From assembly GCF_003403295.1 (NCBI RefSeq), contig NZ_QUWV01000125.1, positions 1 to 45,067 of the forward strand: a stretch of DNA of 45,067 bases. Reading direction: 5' to 3'. Origin of the DNA: Komagataeibacter melaceti (GTDB taxonomy: Bacteria > Pseudomonadota > Alphaproteobacteria > Acetobacterales > Acetobacteraceae). Positions 27,630 through 38,207 of the stretch are shown here, piece by piece. Positions within the stretch are counted from its first letter, which is position 1. Each line of letters starts with the position of its first letter. The translations under genes were made by a program, and so were the position numbers. The notes under the pieces were generated by a model. It saw nothing but the letters and a program-made list of their open reading frames with translations. It had not been told where the DNA came from and did not search any database.

Positions 27630-27843
27630 AGCCAGTCTCTTCTCCAGCGCCATCCTTCCCGGTCCTAATACCGGGAATCCGGGCGCGTGCCTTACGGCCA
27701 TGAAAAAAACGGGGCATCCGGAAAACACCCTGCAGCTTTCACGTCGTTCGTGCTCCATAGGGGCAGCATGAAATGGGCGTCCGTGTCAAATAATCCTGAC
27801 ATCCGCCCGCTCACATCCACTCCATCTGCCATGGGGCAGACAT

Positions 27844-27882
27844 AAAAAAAGGGGAAGGACCCATGGCCCTTCCCCCCTTTTT
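27844..27882. terminator. Bidirectional terminator after groEL
   Basis: Seven A residues, GGGGAAGG (27851-27858), a loop with an internal CCATGG, CCTTCCCC (27868-27875), CC and five T residues. It has U tracts in both directions; leftward it ends the groES-groEL transcript before cspA. Confidence 0.9.
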
Positions 27883-27904
27883 CCGTGGCGTATGCCGGGA
27901 TGGA

Positions 27905-29590
<1,686 letters not shown>

Positions 29591-29616
29591 TCACTCGGTC
29601 GGGAAAGCGGGGTGGG

Positions 29617-29907
29617 TCAGGCGACCACGCCCATGATGTCGCTTTCCTTCATGATCAGCAGTTCTTCACCGTCGATCGTCACTTCCGTGCCCGACCACTT
29701 GCCGAACAGAACGCGGTCACCCGCCTTGACGTCGAGAGCCACGATCTGGCCCTGCTCGTTACGGGCACCCGGTCCGACCGAGATCACCTCGCCTTCCATC
29801 GGCTTTTCCTTGGCGGTCTCGGGAATGATGATACCACCTGCGGTTTTTTCCTCGCTCTTGAGGCGACGGACGACCACACGGTCATGCAGGGGACGAAATT
29901 TCGTCAT
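29617..29907 (-). CDS. groS: Co-chaperonin GroES
   Basis: A 96-residue lid of the GroEL chamber. [15 protein letters not shown], the mobile loop [18 protein letters not shown] and the [14 protein letters not shown] segment are typical. The frame extends upstream to 30000, into the CIRCE operator, but the family start is the ATG at 29907. First gene of the groESL operon. Confidence 0.98.
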   Translation of the reverse strand: MTKFRPLHDRVVVRRLKSEEKTAGGIIIPETAKEKPMEGEVISVGPGARNEQGQIVALDVKAGDRVLFGKWSGTEVTIDGEELLIMKESDIMGVVA

Positions 29908-29993
29908 GGATGGATCGCTCCATATCTGTAAAAAGGTAACGCCCTTGATTAAGCAACGCCACCGGTTTGGCGCGCGCGCCAGGCCGCATCGCG

Positions 29994-30020
29994 TTAGCAC
30001 TCCCCTCGTGAGAGTGCTAA
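29994..30020 (-). promoter_or_regulatory. CIRCE operator (HrcA binding site)
   Basis: TTAGCACTC (29994-30002), nine-base spacer, GAGTGCTAA (30012-30020): an exact match to the CIRCE consensus, immediately downstream of the promoter and about 90 bases before groES. HrcA should repress groESL here. Confidence 0.97.
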
Positions 30021-30024
30021 CATC

Positions 30025-30053
30025 CAGATAGGAAGCCCCCTCTCAGGTGTCAA
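30025..30053 (-). promoter_or_regulatory. Sigma-70-type promoter of groESL
   Basis: On the minus strand, TTGACA (complement of 30048-30053), a 17-base spacer and TATCTG (complement of 30025-30030). The -10 box lies four bases upstream of CIRCE, so the operator covers the expected transcription start. Confidence 0.8.
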
Positions 30054-30343
30054 GAACACCCGGCGGGGGAAAGGCGCACAAAACGCCGCCTCCCCCGGCG
30101 GGGCCTGTCCCGTTCGTTTTTTATTATTTAATATCAATAAGTTACTTAAATACCGCGCCGTTGCACGAGGAAAGCTGTGCCCAGCCGCGCCATTACTGCA
30201 TGGCATCGGGCCGCCCCGAATCAGCAGCGGGGACGACCGGCCGCCCGGCACCTCAAAATGCGCCGCCACGCGGTTTCATGTTGACGAAAAACCATCCGGC
30301 ATCATTCTTTGCCGAACAACAGAAGAAAGACTGGAGTGAACGC

Positions 30344-31006
30344 ATGGGCGCAGTCATAACCGTCACCGCGGCGGACGGGCACACATTTTCCGCTTACCGC
30401 GCAGGCCGTCCGGACGCCGCGCGCGCCGTTGTGGTGGTGCAGGAAATCTTCGGGATCACGCCCTATATCCGCGCCGTATGCGATTTTCTTGCCTCGCAGG
30501 GCTATCAGGCCATCGCCCCGGCCCTGTTCGACCGGGTGCGGCGCGACACCGTCCTGCCCTATGACAACGCGGGTGTTCAGGAAGGGCTGAAGCTGCGCGC
30601 CGAGGGGAGCGAGGAAAACGCACTGAAGGATATCGTGGCGGCTGCCGGATGCCTGACAACCGAGAAGACGGGCATCATCGGCTTCTGCTGGGGCGGCAAG
30701 CTGGCATGGGAAGCCGCCTGCCATACGAAAACCTTCGCCGCGGCGGTGGCATGGTATGGCGGCGGCATTGCCGAGACCCGCAACCAGATACCCAACTGCC
30801 CGGTGCAGCTACATTTTGGCGCGGATGACGCCCTTATTCCGGCTGATGATGTCGAGGCCATCCGCGCGGCGCACGCGGATATTGAAATCTTTACCTATGA
30901 GGGTGCGGACCACGGCTTCGGCTGCACCGACCGTGCCTCCTACAACGAGGCGGCGGCCACGCTGGCCATGCAGCGCAGCCTGAGCTTTTTCGAACACTGG
31001 CTCTGA
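30344..31006 (+). CDS. Dienelactone hydrolase family protein
   Basis: A 220-residue alpha/beta hydrolase with a Cys-Asp-His triad: Cys115 in GFCWGGKLAW, Asp in GADDALIP (about 161-162), and His190 in EGADHGF. VVVVQEIFGITPYIRAVCDFLA is the family's conserved N-terminal segment. The ATG at 30344 has GGAG eight bases upstream; a longer frame to 30047 is unlikely. Chlorocatechol degradation genes are not nearby, so the true substrate is unknown. The upstream gap (30054-30343) has an AT-rich patch near 30117-30150 that could hold its promoter. Confidence 0.9.
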   Translation: MGAVITVTAADGHTFSAYRAGRPDAARAVVVVQEIFGITPYIRAVCDFLASQGYQAIAPALFDRVRRDTVLPYDNAGVQEGLKLRAEGSEENALKDIVAAAGCLTTEKTGIIGFCWGGKLAWEAACHTKTFAAAVAWYGGGIAETRNQIPNCPVQLHFGADDALIPADDVEAIRAAHADIEIFTYEGADHGFGCTDRASYNEAAATLAMQRSLSFFEHWL

Positions 31007-31014
31007 CCGTCCCG

Positions 31015-31046
31015 CCCGCCGCCATCACCTGCGTGATGGCGGCGGG
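31015..31046. terminator. Strong hairpin between convergent genes
   Basis: CCCGCCGCCATCAC (31015-31028) pairs perfectly with GTGATGGCGGCGGG (31033-31046) around a four-base loop. It lies between the stops of the hydrolase gene and mtnP. No U tract follows on either strand, so it may act by blocking or protecting 3' ends and not as a classical terminator. Confidence 0.6.
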
Positions 31047-31057
31047 GGAATGGCGGA

Positions 31058-31960
31058 TCAGCCGCGCAGCACCCGCCCCGCAACGGCGTCAAGCCGGGCC
31101 AGCACCGCCGGGTCGCGTTTTGCGGGTGCGGTGATCAGCGCATGTTCCAGCGCCCTGTCACACCCGGCGTGACAGGGACCACGCGCCACGCCCAGCCGGG
31201 GAATGACCGAGCGGATGAGCGCACGCGCCCGGCTGGCGTTTTCCTGCATCACCTTGACCACGGCATCCACCGTCACGCTGTCATGGCTGTCGTGCCAGCA
31301 GTCGTAATCCGTGACCATGGCGACGGTGGCGTAACAGATCTCCGCCTCCCGCGCGAGCTTGGCTTCGGGCATGTTGGTCATGCCCACGACCGAGCAGCCC
31401 CATGAACGGTAGAGGTTGCTCTCCGCCCGGGTGGAGAACTGCGGCCCTTCCATGACCAGGTACGTGCCCCCGCGGGTCACATCCAGCCCCAGCTCCCGGC
31501 ACTGGCTTTCCAGCACATCGCCAATACGCGGGCACAGCGGGTCGGCCATGCCGACATGGGCCACGCAGCCGGTATCGAAAAAGCTCTTCTCGCGCGCAAA
31601 GGAGCGGTCGATGAACTGGTCGATCACCACGAAATGTCCCGGCGGCAGTTCCTCCTTGAGTGACCCGACAGCCGAGAGCGACACGATATCCGTAACGCCC
31701 GAGCGCTTGAGCGCGTCGATATTGGCGCGGTAATTCAGGCGCGAAGGCGGCAGCGGATGCCCGCGCCCGTGGCGGGGCAGGAACACGCAGCGCACGCCAT
31801 CCAGGCGTCCGAACAGGAGCTGGTCGGACGGGCTGCCCCATGGGGTCTCGACCGTGCGCCACTCCTTGTCCTCAAGGCCTTCGATATCATACAGGCCGGA
31901 ACCGCCGATCAGGCCGATAACCGGCTCGATCCGCTCGTCAGTGGCAGGATTAGGGGACAT
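31058..31960 (-). CDS. mtnP: S-methyl-5'-thioadenosine phosphorylase
   Basis: A 300-residue purine nucleoside phosphorylase family enzyme that splits methylthioadenosine into adenine and methylthioribose-1-phosphate in methionine salvage. IGLIGGSGLYDI, LPRHGRGHPLPPSRLNYRANIDAL, YLVMEGPQFSTRAESNLYR and GMTNMPEAKLAREAEICYA are the MTAP motifs, with VTDYDCWH near the C-terminal part. Its start overlaps the end of the cytochrome c1 gene by 11 bases, so it is translated from the same message. No other salvage genes are in the window. Confidence 0.95.
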   Translation of the reverse strand: MSPNPATDERIEPVIGLIGGSGLYDIEGLEDKEWRTVETPWGSPSDQLLFGRLDGVRCVFLPRHGRGHPLPPSRLNYRANIDALKRSGVTDIVSLSAVGSLKEELPPGHFVVIDQFIDRSFAREKSFFDTGCVAHVGMADPLCPRIGDVLESQCRELGLDVTRGGTYLVMEGPQFSTRAESNLYRSWGCSVVGMTNMPEAKLAREAEICYATVAMVTDYDCWHDSHDSVTVDAVVKVMQENASRARALIRSVIPRLGVARGPCHAGCDRALEHALITAPAKRDPAVLARLDAVAGRVLRG

Positions 31961-32765
31961 TTGACCAGGTTCTCCGTTTAAGAATGATGGAAAGAAACAG
32001 CAGGAACACCAGGAACACGACCGCGCCCACCCCCACCCGGTGCCGTTCGGTCAGGTGGGGGGCCGCAACCCATGCCAGAAAGGTGGTGACATCGCGCGCC
32101 TGCTGCGCAACCGTGGCGGGCGTGCCATCGGGATAGGTGACGCCGCCCTCATGCAGCGGCGGCGGCATGGCGGTGCGCCCGCTGGCGGCATAGGGGTTAT
32201 AGGTCAGCCCCTGCGGCACCGCCATGCCTGCGGGCGGGGTCTCGCCATAGCCGGTCAGGAAGGCATAGATCCGGTCCACCCCGCCGGGATGCACCGCCGC
32301 CAGCCGCGACTGGTCGGGCGGGGCCACCCCATGGTTCGCCGCCGCCGCCACACGTGCATCGGGATAGGGGGAAAGCAGGTGGTCATCGCGGTTGGCGGGG
32401 CGTGAGACCGGGTGCCCGCTGGCATCCGTTCCGGCGGGTACGTGGTGGGTGGCCGCGAGGGCGTTGACATCAGCCTCCTTCAGCCCCAGCCCCGCCAGGT
32501 CGCCATAGGTGACCGACTTCATCCCGTGGCAGGCGGAACAGACCTGCGCGTAAACGGTATAGCCACGCTGGACCGCGCCCAGGTCAAAATGACCAAACGG
32601 CCCCTGAAAGCTCCAGACCTGCCGTGGCGGTTCGCGGTAATCCCGCGCCCGCGCGCTACCCCCGGCCGCAAGGGCCAGCGCCACGACACAGGACGCCACC
32701 ACGCCATGCCGCACTACCGGGCGCGTGCGTGGCGCACTGTCACGCGCATGACCTGGCCTATGCAT
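31950..32765 (-). CDS. petC: Cytochrome c1 (bc1 complex subunit), without adjacent petA/petB
   Basis: A 271-residue protein: signal peptide ending near GGSARA, haem site CSACH (Cys76, Cys79, His80), [10 protein letters not shown], the axial-Met region TAMPPPL followed by [23 protein letters not shown], and a C-terminal membrane anchor ([14 protein letters not shown]) with basic end. This is the cytochrome c1 pattern. The ATG at 32765 has GAGG five bases upstream. Normally the Rieske and cytochrome b genes come directly before it; here the upstream neighbour is hemF on the other strand. It may be a remnant or work with partners elsewhere. Confidence 0.88.
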   Translation of the reverse strand: MHRPGHARDSAPRTRPVVRHGVVASCVVALALAAGGSARARDYREPPRQVWSFQGPFGHFDLGAVQRGYTVYAQVCSACHGMKSVTYGDLAGLGLKEADVNALAATHHVPAGTDASGHPVSRPANRDDHLLSPYPDARVAAAANHGVAPPDQSRLAAVHPGGVDRIYAFLTGYGETPPAGMAVPQGLTYNPYAASGRTAMPPPLHEGGVTYPDGTPATVAQQARDVTTFLAWVAAPHLTERHRVGVGAVVFLVFLLFLSIILKRRTWSNVP

Positions 32766-32942
32766 GTCCACCTCGCTCCCGCCATAATTCCGTCCCTCTT
32801 TTCGCGTTACTACCGTGCGCTGGCAACCCTTCGTGTGGTGGAATGGGCCAATCCTGTCCCTGCCCGTACTTGCAATAGGTGGAACAAACGGGCACCCGTA
32901 ATATCCATTGCGAATGACCTGAACGGGCAGAATGACAAGACC

Positions 32943-33851
32943 ATGACAATTACCCGCACCGCCGTCGCCCATGACGCCATGAAGGACACGGCCCGAACCT
33001 GGTTTGAAACCCTGCGCGACCGCATATGCGCGGCCTTTGAACAGATCGAGGACGAAGCCGCTGCCGCCCATGCCCCGGCCCTGCCGGGCAAGGACGTGCC
33101 GGGCCGCTTCGAGCGCACGCCATGGAACCGCACGAACGAGGACGGGACACCCGGCGGCGGGGGTGTGATCAGCCTCATGCGCGGGCGGGTGTTTGAAAAG
33201 GTGGGGGTCAACGTCTCCACCGTAAGTGGTGAATTCAGCCCCGGTTTTCGCGATTCGATTCCCGGCGCGTCGGAAGACCCGCGCTTTTTCGCAACCGGCA
33301 TAAGCCTTGTGGCCCATATGTGCAGCCCGCTGGTGCCTGCCGCGCATTTCAACACGCGCATGATCATCACCACGCAGGGCTGGTTTGGCGGTGGTGGCGA
33401 CATTACCCCCATGTTCCCCGAAAGCGCCGAGGCGATCAGCGATGCCGAACGCTTTCACGACGGGTTCCGGCGCGCATGCGAAAAGCATGACCCCGGCTAC
33501 TATCCCCGCTTCCGTGACTGGTGCGACAAGTATTTCTACCTGCCCCACCGCAATGAACCGCGCGGGCTGGGTGGCATTTTCTATGACCGGCTCGATACCG
33601 GCGACATTGACGCGGACTTCGCCTTCACCCGCGATGTGGGGCTGGGCTTCCTTGAGACCTATCCCGACATCGTACGTGGCCGGATGATGGAAAAATGGAC
33701 ACCCGAACAGCGCACCGCCCAGCTCATCCGGCGCGGACGTTATGTGGAGTTCAACCTGCTGCACGACCGGGGCACCATTTTTGGCCTGAAGACGGGCGGA
33801 AATACCGAAGCCATCCTCATGAGCCTTCCCCCGGAAGTGCAGTGGCCATAG
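32943..33851 (+). CDS. hemF: Oxygen-dependent coproporphyrinogen III oxidase
   Basis: A 302-residue enzyme that decarboxylates coproporphyrinogen III to protoporphyrinogen IX using oxygen. Typical segments: [84 protein letters not shown] and [30 protein letters not shown]. The start at 32943 begins MTITRTAV; the ribosome site is weak. The frame is open much further upstream, but that overlaps the petC coding region and is not credible. It stands alone next to petC; a haem role suits the cytochrome-rich region. Confidence 0.95.
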   Translation: MTITRTAVAHDAMKDTARTWFETLRDRICAAFEQIEDEAAAAHAPALPGKDVPGRFERTPWNRTNEDGTPGGGGVISLMRGRVFEKVGVNVSTVSGEFSPGFRDSIPGASEDPRFFATGISLVAHMCSPLVPAAHFNTRMIITTQGWFGGGGDITPMFPESAEAISDAERFHDGFRRACEKHDPGYYPRFRDWCDKYFYLPHRNEPRGLGGIFYDRLDTGDIDADFAFTRDVGLGFLETYPDIVRGRMMEKWTPEQRTAQLIRRGRYVEFNLLHDRGTIFGLKTGGNTEAILMSLPPEVQWP

Positions 33852-33966
33852 AATAGCGCATGTTCGCCCCACGCACCCAGACCCGGCCCGTCCTGTTTCC
33901 TCGCGCCCACGCGGGGTGGGGCCACGGCCCATGCGGGTCTGCTGGTGAAACCCGGCGGGCACGGCC

Positions 33967-35049
33967 ATGATCCCGCGCCGCAGCCTGCTGGCCCTGCTGG
34001 CCGCCGGGGCCGCCATGCCCCTGCGGGGGACGCACGCCTCGGAATTGCCGCAGGAGCGCCTGCCCATGCCATCAGGCGGCACGCCGGGGCTGCTGGTTGC
34101 CGGCAACCAGAGCGCCATGGCGGACCGCTGGGGGCCGGTCCTGCCCGGTGCACTGGCCCAGGGGCTGGGCCTGCCCGCCCCGCTGCCGGTGCGCAGCACG
34201 GTGGGGCAGGATGGGGTAACTGGCGCCAACCTGTTCGATACCCAGTTCGCGACCGATGGCATGATGGCGCTGGCGGCACCGGGTTCGGTGCTGGTTTCAG
34301 CCCTGTGCGGTGATCCGCGTATTCACTTTGATTCCAGCCGCTGGCTGCCGCTTATGCTGTGCATGACGGCGCCGGTCGTGATCGGGCGGGCACAGCTACA
34401 CCGCAGCCTTGGCAACTTCATGCGCGACCGGCCGGTCCGTATTGCCGTCTCGACCCTGACCGGGCTTGAACTGCCTACCGTCGTGGCCATGACCCTGTTC
34501 GGGCTGCGTCCCATTCCCGTCACCGGGCTTGCAACGCCCGAGGCGGCGGCGGCGGCCCTACGTGACAACCAGGTTGATGTAATCCAGATCAACGATCCAC
34601 TCGGCACGCCGGAGACCACTGCCCTGATCAGGACACTGGGGCAGGCGGGCTTTCCCGCCCTGTTCAGCCTGACAACGGGGAGCGGATCACTCAGGCTTGC
34701 GGATCAGGACATCATGAGTATGGAGGCCCGTCTGGCGCAGGATGCCCGTTCCGGCCTGACATCCCTGCTCTATGCGGCATGGAAACCGCTGGCGGGGGCC
34801 GCGGCGGTCGATCTGGCGCTGGTGCTGCCCATGCTGACCCAGCCCGCCACGCTGGCCCGCTGGCGGGCGGCAACGACACTGGCCCTACAGGACAATGCCA
34901 TGCAGGCCCTGACCCATGGCACGGGGCGCACCATGCTGACCGGCGCGGAGGCCACGGCCGCGCTCCATACCATTTCGGGTGATACGTCCAGCATCATGAC
35001 CCTGCGCCGCTGGCTGGCCAGCAAGCTGCCGGTATGGCGGCTGGACTAG
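33967..35049 (+). CDS. Periplasmic solute-receptor-like protein (TctC/Bug type, tentative)
   Basis: A 360-residue exported protein. The N-terminus MIPRRSLLALLAAGAAMP resembles a signal with a twin-arginine pair. The body has short segments that recall tripartite tricarboxylate receptors: VGQDGVTGANLFDTQ, VRIAVSTLTGLELPTVVAM and GLATPEAAAAALRDNQVDVIQ. No membrane partners (TctA/TctB) lie next to it. The family call is tentative. It ends four bases into the convergent smr gene. Confidence 0.6.
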   Translation: MIPRRSLLALLAAGAAMPLRGTHASELPQERLPMPSGGTPGLLVAGNQSAMADRWGPVLPGALAQGLGLPAPLPVRSTVGQDGVTGANLFDTQFATDGMMALAAPGSVLVSALCGDPRIHFDSSRWLPLMLCMTAPVVIGRAQLHRSLGNFMRDRPVRIAVSTLTGLELPTVVAMTLFGLRPIPVTGLATPEAAAAALRDNQVDVIQINDPLGTPETTALIRTLGQAGFPALFSLTTGSGSLRLADQDIMSMEARLAQDARSGLTSLLYAAWKPLAGAAAVDLALVLPMLTQPATLARWRAATTLALQDNAMQALTHGTGRTMLTGAEATAALHTISGDTSSIMTLRRWLASKLPVWRLD

Positions 35050-35663
35050 CGGCCGCCACCCCCGCGCCCCGGTCGGCGCAGCAGCACACGCACCGCCCCC
35101 TGATTGGCCGCATGGGGGTGTACCACGGCCAGAATGAGCCGCCCGAGATCGCCACGCCCCAGCCAGAACGGCAGTTCACGCCGCAGGATGCCGCCATTAT
35201 GGCCACTGCCCAGCCCGGTAATGATCTCGACACAGCGCACGTTGTCCGCATGGGCCTGCACTAAAAAACCATGCAGGCGGTGAAAGGCCGTCTGGGCCAC
35301 CTGCCCGTGCAGGTCAAGCCTGCGCGCGGGGCGCAGCTTGCCGCTGACCAGCCCGCGCCAGCTCGTATCATCCAGCCCGGGCCTGCGTACGCCAATTTCA
35401 AACGCGCCGCCTTTGCCCTTCTGCACGGTCAGCCGGTGGGTGGCGGTTCCATGCACCGCATGCACCTGCCCCGCCAGCAGGCGCTGCTCGATTTCCGCAC
35501 GGCTCATGCCCGCCCGGCCTTCCCCCCGCATCGGGGCGACCGGGGGGACAGCAGGCTCCTGCGGCGGAAGCGGCCGGGCAGTACGCAATGGGGCAATCCC
35601 CTGAGCGAAGGCCGCCCACAGGGCCTGTTCCTCCTCGTTCAGTCTGCGCTGCCTCACGGTCAT
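35046..35663 (-). CDS. Smr-domain protein
   Basis: A 205-residue protein with a C-terminal Smr domain: the LDLHG motif (RRLDLHGQVAQTAFHRL) and ITGLGSGHNGGILRRELPFWL, where GxGxH is typical. The N-terminal half is Pro/Ala-rich and likely flexible. Smr domains nick or bind nucleic acids, often linked to ribosome rescue or DNA repair. The ATG at 35663 has GGAGAAAGGA upstream. In related bacteria smr usually follows mltA; here a peroxidase and a methyltransferase gene lie between them. Confidence 0.88.
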   Translation of the reverse strand: MTVRQRRLNEEEQALWAAFAQGIAPLRTARPLPPQEPAVPPVAPMRGEGRAGMSRAEIEQRLLAGQVHAVHGTATHRLTVQKGKGGAFEIGVRRPGLDDTSWRGLVSGKLRPARRLDLHGQVAQTAFHRLHGFLVQAHADNVRCVEIITGLGSGHNGGILRRELPFWLGRGDLGRLILAVVHPHAANQGAVRVLLRRPGRGGGGR

Positions 35664-35757
35664 TCCTTTCTCCGGGCGGCGGCCTCTGTCCGCGCATGGA
35701 TTCAATAACACCGCATGGCCGGTCCATGCCTTCACACGCCCGTCACAACGCGACAGT

Positions 35758-35779
35758 CCCCGCCGCACAGGCGGCGGGG
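35758..35779. terminator. Hairpin downstream of the peroxidase gene
   Basis: CCCCGCCGC (35758-35766), loop ACAG, GCGGCGGGG (35771-35779), about 30 bases after the peroxidase stop reading leftward. There is no U tract. It may partly separate smr from the peroxidase transcript. Confidence 0.5.
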
Positions 35780-35807
35780 ATGACGCCCCTTCCCTTGGGA
35801 AGAAGGT

Positions 35808-37220
35808 TTACGGCGCGGTATTGCGCAGGGTCTCGCCCTGATAACGCCCGGTCAGCGTGTTGAGGAACGCCACGATATCCGCCACGTCCTGATCGGAGAT
35901 GTTATGGTCCGGCGTCTGGTAACGCGCCATGTCCCGCACCGCCTGATCCAGCGTCTTGACGCTGCCATCATGGAAATAGGGTGCCGTGAGCGCGATATTG
36001 CGCAGGTTGGGTACCTTGAAGCGTTCCATGTCCGCCGGGTTGTGGGTCACCTCGAAGCGGCCCTTGTCCGCAGCGGTCAGCGCACCACCACGGGCGGCGA
36101 AATAATTGCCTTCCAGCCCCATCGGCTCGAACGCCTGCCCACCCATGGACGGGCCGGTATGGCAACCCGAGCAGCCAATATCCTTGAACAGCGCGTAGCC
36201 ATGCTTTTCCTGCGTGTTCAGGGCGGCGTCATCACCCTTGAGGTACTGGTCGAAGCGGCTGTCGGGCGTGATCAGCGTCTTTTCGTATTCAGCAATCGCC
36301 TCGGTAATCGTGGCCTCATTGATCGCGTCATTGCCGAAAGCCGACTGGAAATCCGCAACATAGGTCGGGTCCGCCTGAATATGCGCGGCGACCACCGCCC
36401 ATTCATGCGACCCCATCTCCACCGGGTTCATGACCGGGCCAGCCGCCTGTTCGGCCAGCGTGGCCGCGCGGCCATTCCAGAACTGGCTCTTGTTGAAGGC
36501 GGCATTAAAGACGGTGGGCACATTGATCGGGCCCTTCTGCCCGTTAATGCCGGTTGCGGTAACCAGCCCGTCCACCCCGCCATGCTGCAGGCTGTGGCAG
36601 CTTGCGCAGCTCAGTTGCCCGTTGCCCGAGAGCTGACGGTCAAAGAACAGGCGCTGGCCCAGCGCGACCTTGCGGCTGTCCACCGGCAGGGATTCGGGCA
36701 CCGGCTGCACCGGCTCCGCCGCGAAGCGATCGGCCACGCCCTGCGTCGCGTAATGCTGGCGGCGCACCTGCGCGATCCACGTCAGCATGCTCTCACGCTG
36801 TGCGGCGGACAGGTGGGCGTGCCAGTGCATGAGCAGGTACATGGTGGGGGGCATGCGGTTCTGGCGGATGACTTCCTCGATCCGGGCCAGCGGTTCCTCA
36901 TCGGGAACCTGCCCGGTCTGGAGCGCGTTGATCACCGGCTCCACGCGGAAATGGCGCAGGCCCTGTTCACGGTCGCCGTTCATGAGGCTGTGGGCCACGG
37001 GAACGTTGAAATAGAACGGCAGGCTGACATTCGCCGCATGGCAGTAATCGCATCGCGCCTCGCGGATCACATCCAGCGCGGCGGATGACGTTGCATCCAC
37101 CGATGCCGCCGCGGGTGCCGGCGCCGTTACGTGATCGAAATGCTCAAGATAGGCGACCGTCCCGCCATAAACCACGGCGCCAAGCGCCACTGCCGCCATT
37201 ACCGCCTTGCTTACCGACAT
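35808..37220 (-). CDS. Triheme cytochrome c peroxidase, YhjA-like quinol peroxidase
   Basis: A 470-residue periplasmic-facing peroxidase with three haem c sites: CDYCH (57-61), CASCH (205-209) and CSGCH (350-354). The last two belong to the classical dihaem CcpA/MauG core (ALGQRLFFDRQLSGNGQLSCASCH, FWNGRAATLAEQAAGPV, NLRNIALTAPYFHDGSV). The N-terminal extension with a membrane anchor (about residues 7-25) and a third haem matches E. coli YhjA (465 residues), which uses quinol to reduce hydrogen peroxide. In this organism, where quinol oxidases dominate, that is sensible. A TTGACA-like box lies upstream near 37272-37280, but no clear -10. Confidence 0.9.
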   Translation of the reverse strand: MSVSKAVMAAVALGAVVYGGTVAYLEHFDHVTAPAPAAASVDATSSAALDVIREARCDYCHAANVSLPFYFNVPVAHSLMNGDREQGLRHFRVEPVINALQTGQVPDEEPLARIEEVIRQNRMPPTMYLLMHWHAHLSAAQRESMLTWIAQVRRQHYATQGVADRFAAEPVQPVPESLPVDSRKVALGQRLFFDRQLSGNGQLSCASCHSLQHGGVDGLVTATGINGQKGPINVPTVFNAAFNKSQFWNGRAATLAEQAAGPVMNPVEMGSHEWAVVAAHIQADPTYVADFQSAFGNDAINEATITEAIAEYEKTLITPDSRFDQYLKGDDAALNTQEKHGYALFKDIGCSGCHTGPSMGGQAFEPMGLEGNYFAARGGALTAADKGRFEVTHNPADMERFKVPNLRNIALTAPYFHDGSVKTLDQAVRDMARYQTPDHNISDQDVADIVAFLNTLTGRYQGETLRNTAP

Positions 37221-37303
37221 ACAAAACCCTTTCCCTTGCCTGATGAGGGGTTCTGGCCGATTCAGGAATTACTTGTCAAAAACAATCATTACGACAGAAA
37301 CGA

Positions 37304-38194
37304 TCAGATCTCCTGATCCCCCGCGCCTGTCGCGCCATCCGCCTCTATCCGCATAGCTTCGCGTACCCGCTGGCGTGCGACATTGACATAGATGGTATCA
37401 AGGTCAATCCCGATGCCCTGCCCCCCTTCGCGCACGGCCGCCACCAGCGTGGTGCCCGTGCCCATGAAGGGGTCCAGCACCACCGGGGCGCGCTTGCCAT
37501 GCAGGCGGATGCACATCTGCGGCAGCATGACGGGGAACGTGCCGGGATGATGGAATTTCTGCGCCCTGCCCTGCACGGTTTCATACGGGATGAACCACGT
37601 ATCGCCCCGGCAGCGGCGGTCCTGCCGGTGGCCGCGACGGGCGATGTTGGACTTGTCCATATAGGGCACGCCAATATCGAGCCGGCTGAGCGTGACATCA
37701 CCCGCCAGGGTCAGGTGAAACAGGTGTTCATGGTTGCGGTTGACATAGCGCGGACTGTTCACCGGCTTGAAATGCCCGTGCGTCTCCGCCCCGACCGAAA
37801 TCGACTTGACCCATGAGATATGGTTCTGCAGCACGAACAGCTCACGCAGCCGCACCATAAGCTCGAACGGAATCCATGGCTGCGCGGAAGACCCCGCCAC
37901 ATTCAGGAAGAACGAGCCATCGGGCCGCATCACGCGCCGGACCTCACGCGCGACCTCGACCATCCAGTCCAGGTACCCGTTCTCATCCAGCCGGTCGCGG
38001 TAGGTGCGGTATTTCAGCCCGATATTGTAGGGCGGCGAGGTCACGACCACATCCACGCTGTCCGCCGCCATGCGCCGCAGCGCGCGTATGCAGTCCCCAC
38101 GCACCAGCAGATGCGGCCCCTCGGTGTAACGGATGGTGCGCGGCGCGCGCGAAGGAGGTGCGGAAGCCTGCCCCGCGCGGGGTCGCCCTGTCAT
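37304..38194 (-). CDS. Solitary site-specific DNA methyltransferase (beta class, SPPY motif)
   Basis: A 296-residue DNA amino-methyltransferase. The catalytic motif is TSPPYN (residues 52-57) and the AdoMet-binding motif comes later as DPFMGTGTT (about 243), so the order is that of class beta enzymes. SPPY favours N4-cytosine methylation, though some N6-adenine enzymes share it. The segment between them holds the target recognition part. No restriction endonuclease gene is adjacent. It begins 13 bases after the mltA stop and so is probably cotranscribed. The target sequence is unknown. Confidence 0.88.
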   Translation of the reverse strand: MTGRPRAGQASAPPSRAPRTIRYTEGPHLLVRGDCIRALRRMAADSVDVVVTSPPYNIGLKYRTYRDRLDENGYLDWMVEVAREVRRVMRPDGSFFLNVAGSSAQPWIPFELMVRLRELFVLQNHISWVKSISVGAETHGHFKPVNSPRYVNRNHEHLFHLTLAGDVTLSRLDIGVPYMDKSNIARRGHRQDRRCRGDTWFIPYETVQGRAQKFHHPGTFPVMLPQMCIRLHGKRAPVVLDPFMGTGTTLVAAVREGGQGIGIDLDTIYVNVARQRVREAMRIEADGATGAGDQEI

Positions 38195-38207
38195 GGTGGT
38201 ATGCTCT

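Noticed and set aside
31950-34262. One 770-codon minus-strand frame including cytochrome c1
   Set aside because: Only the part from 32765 downward is cytochrome c1. The upstream part is antisense to hemF and the receptor gene and lacks any domain.
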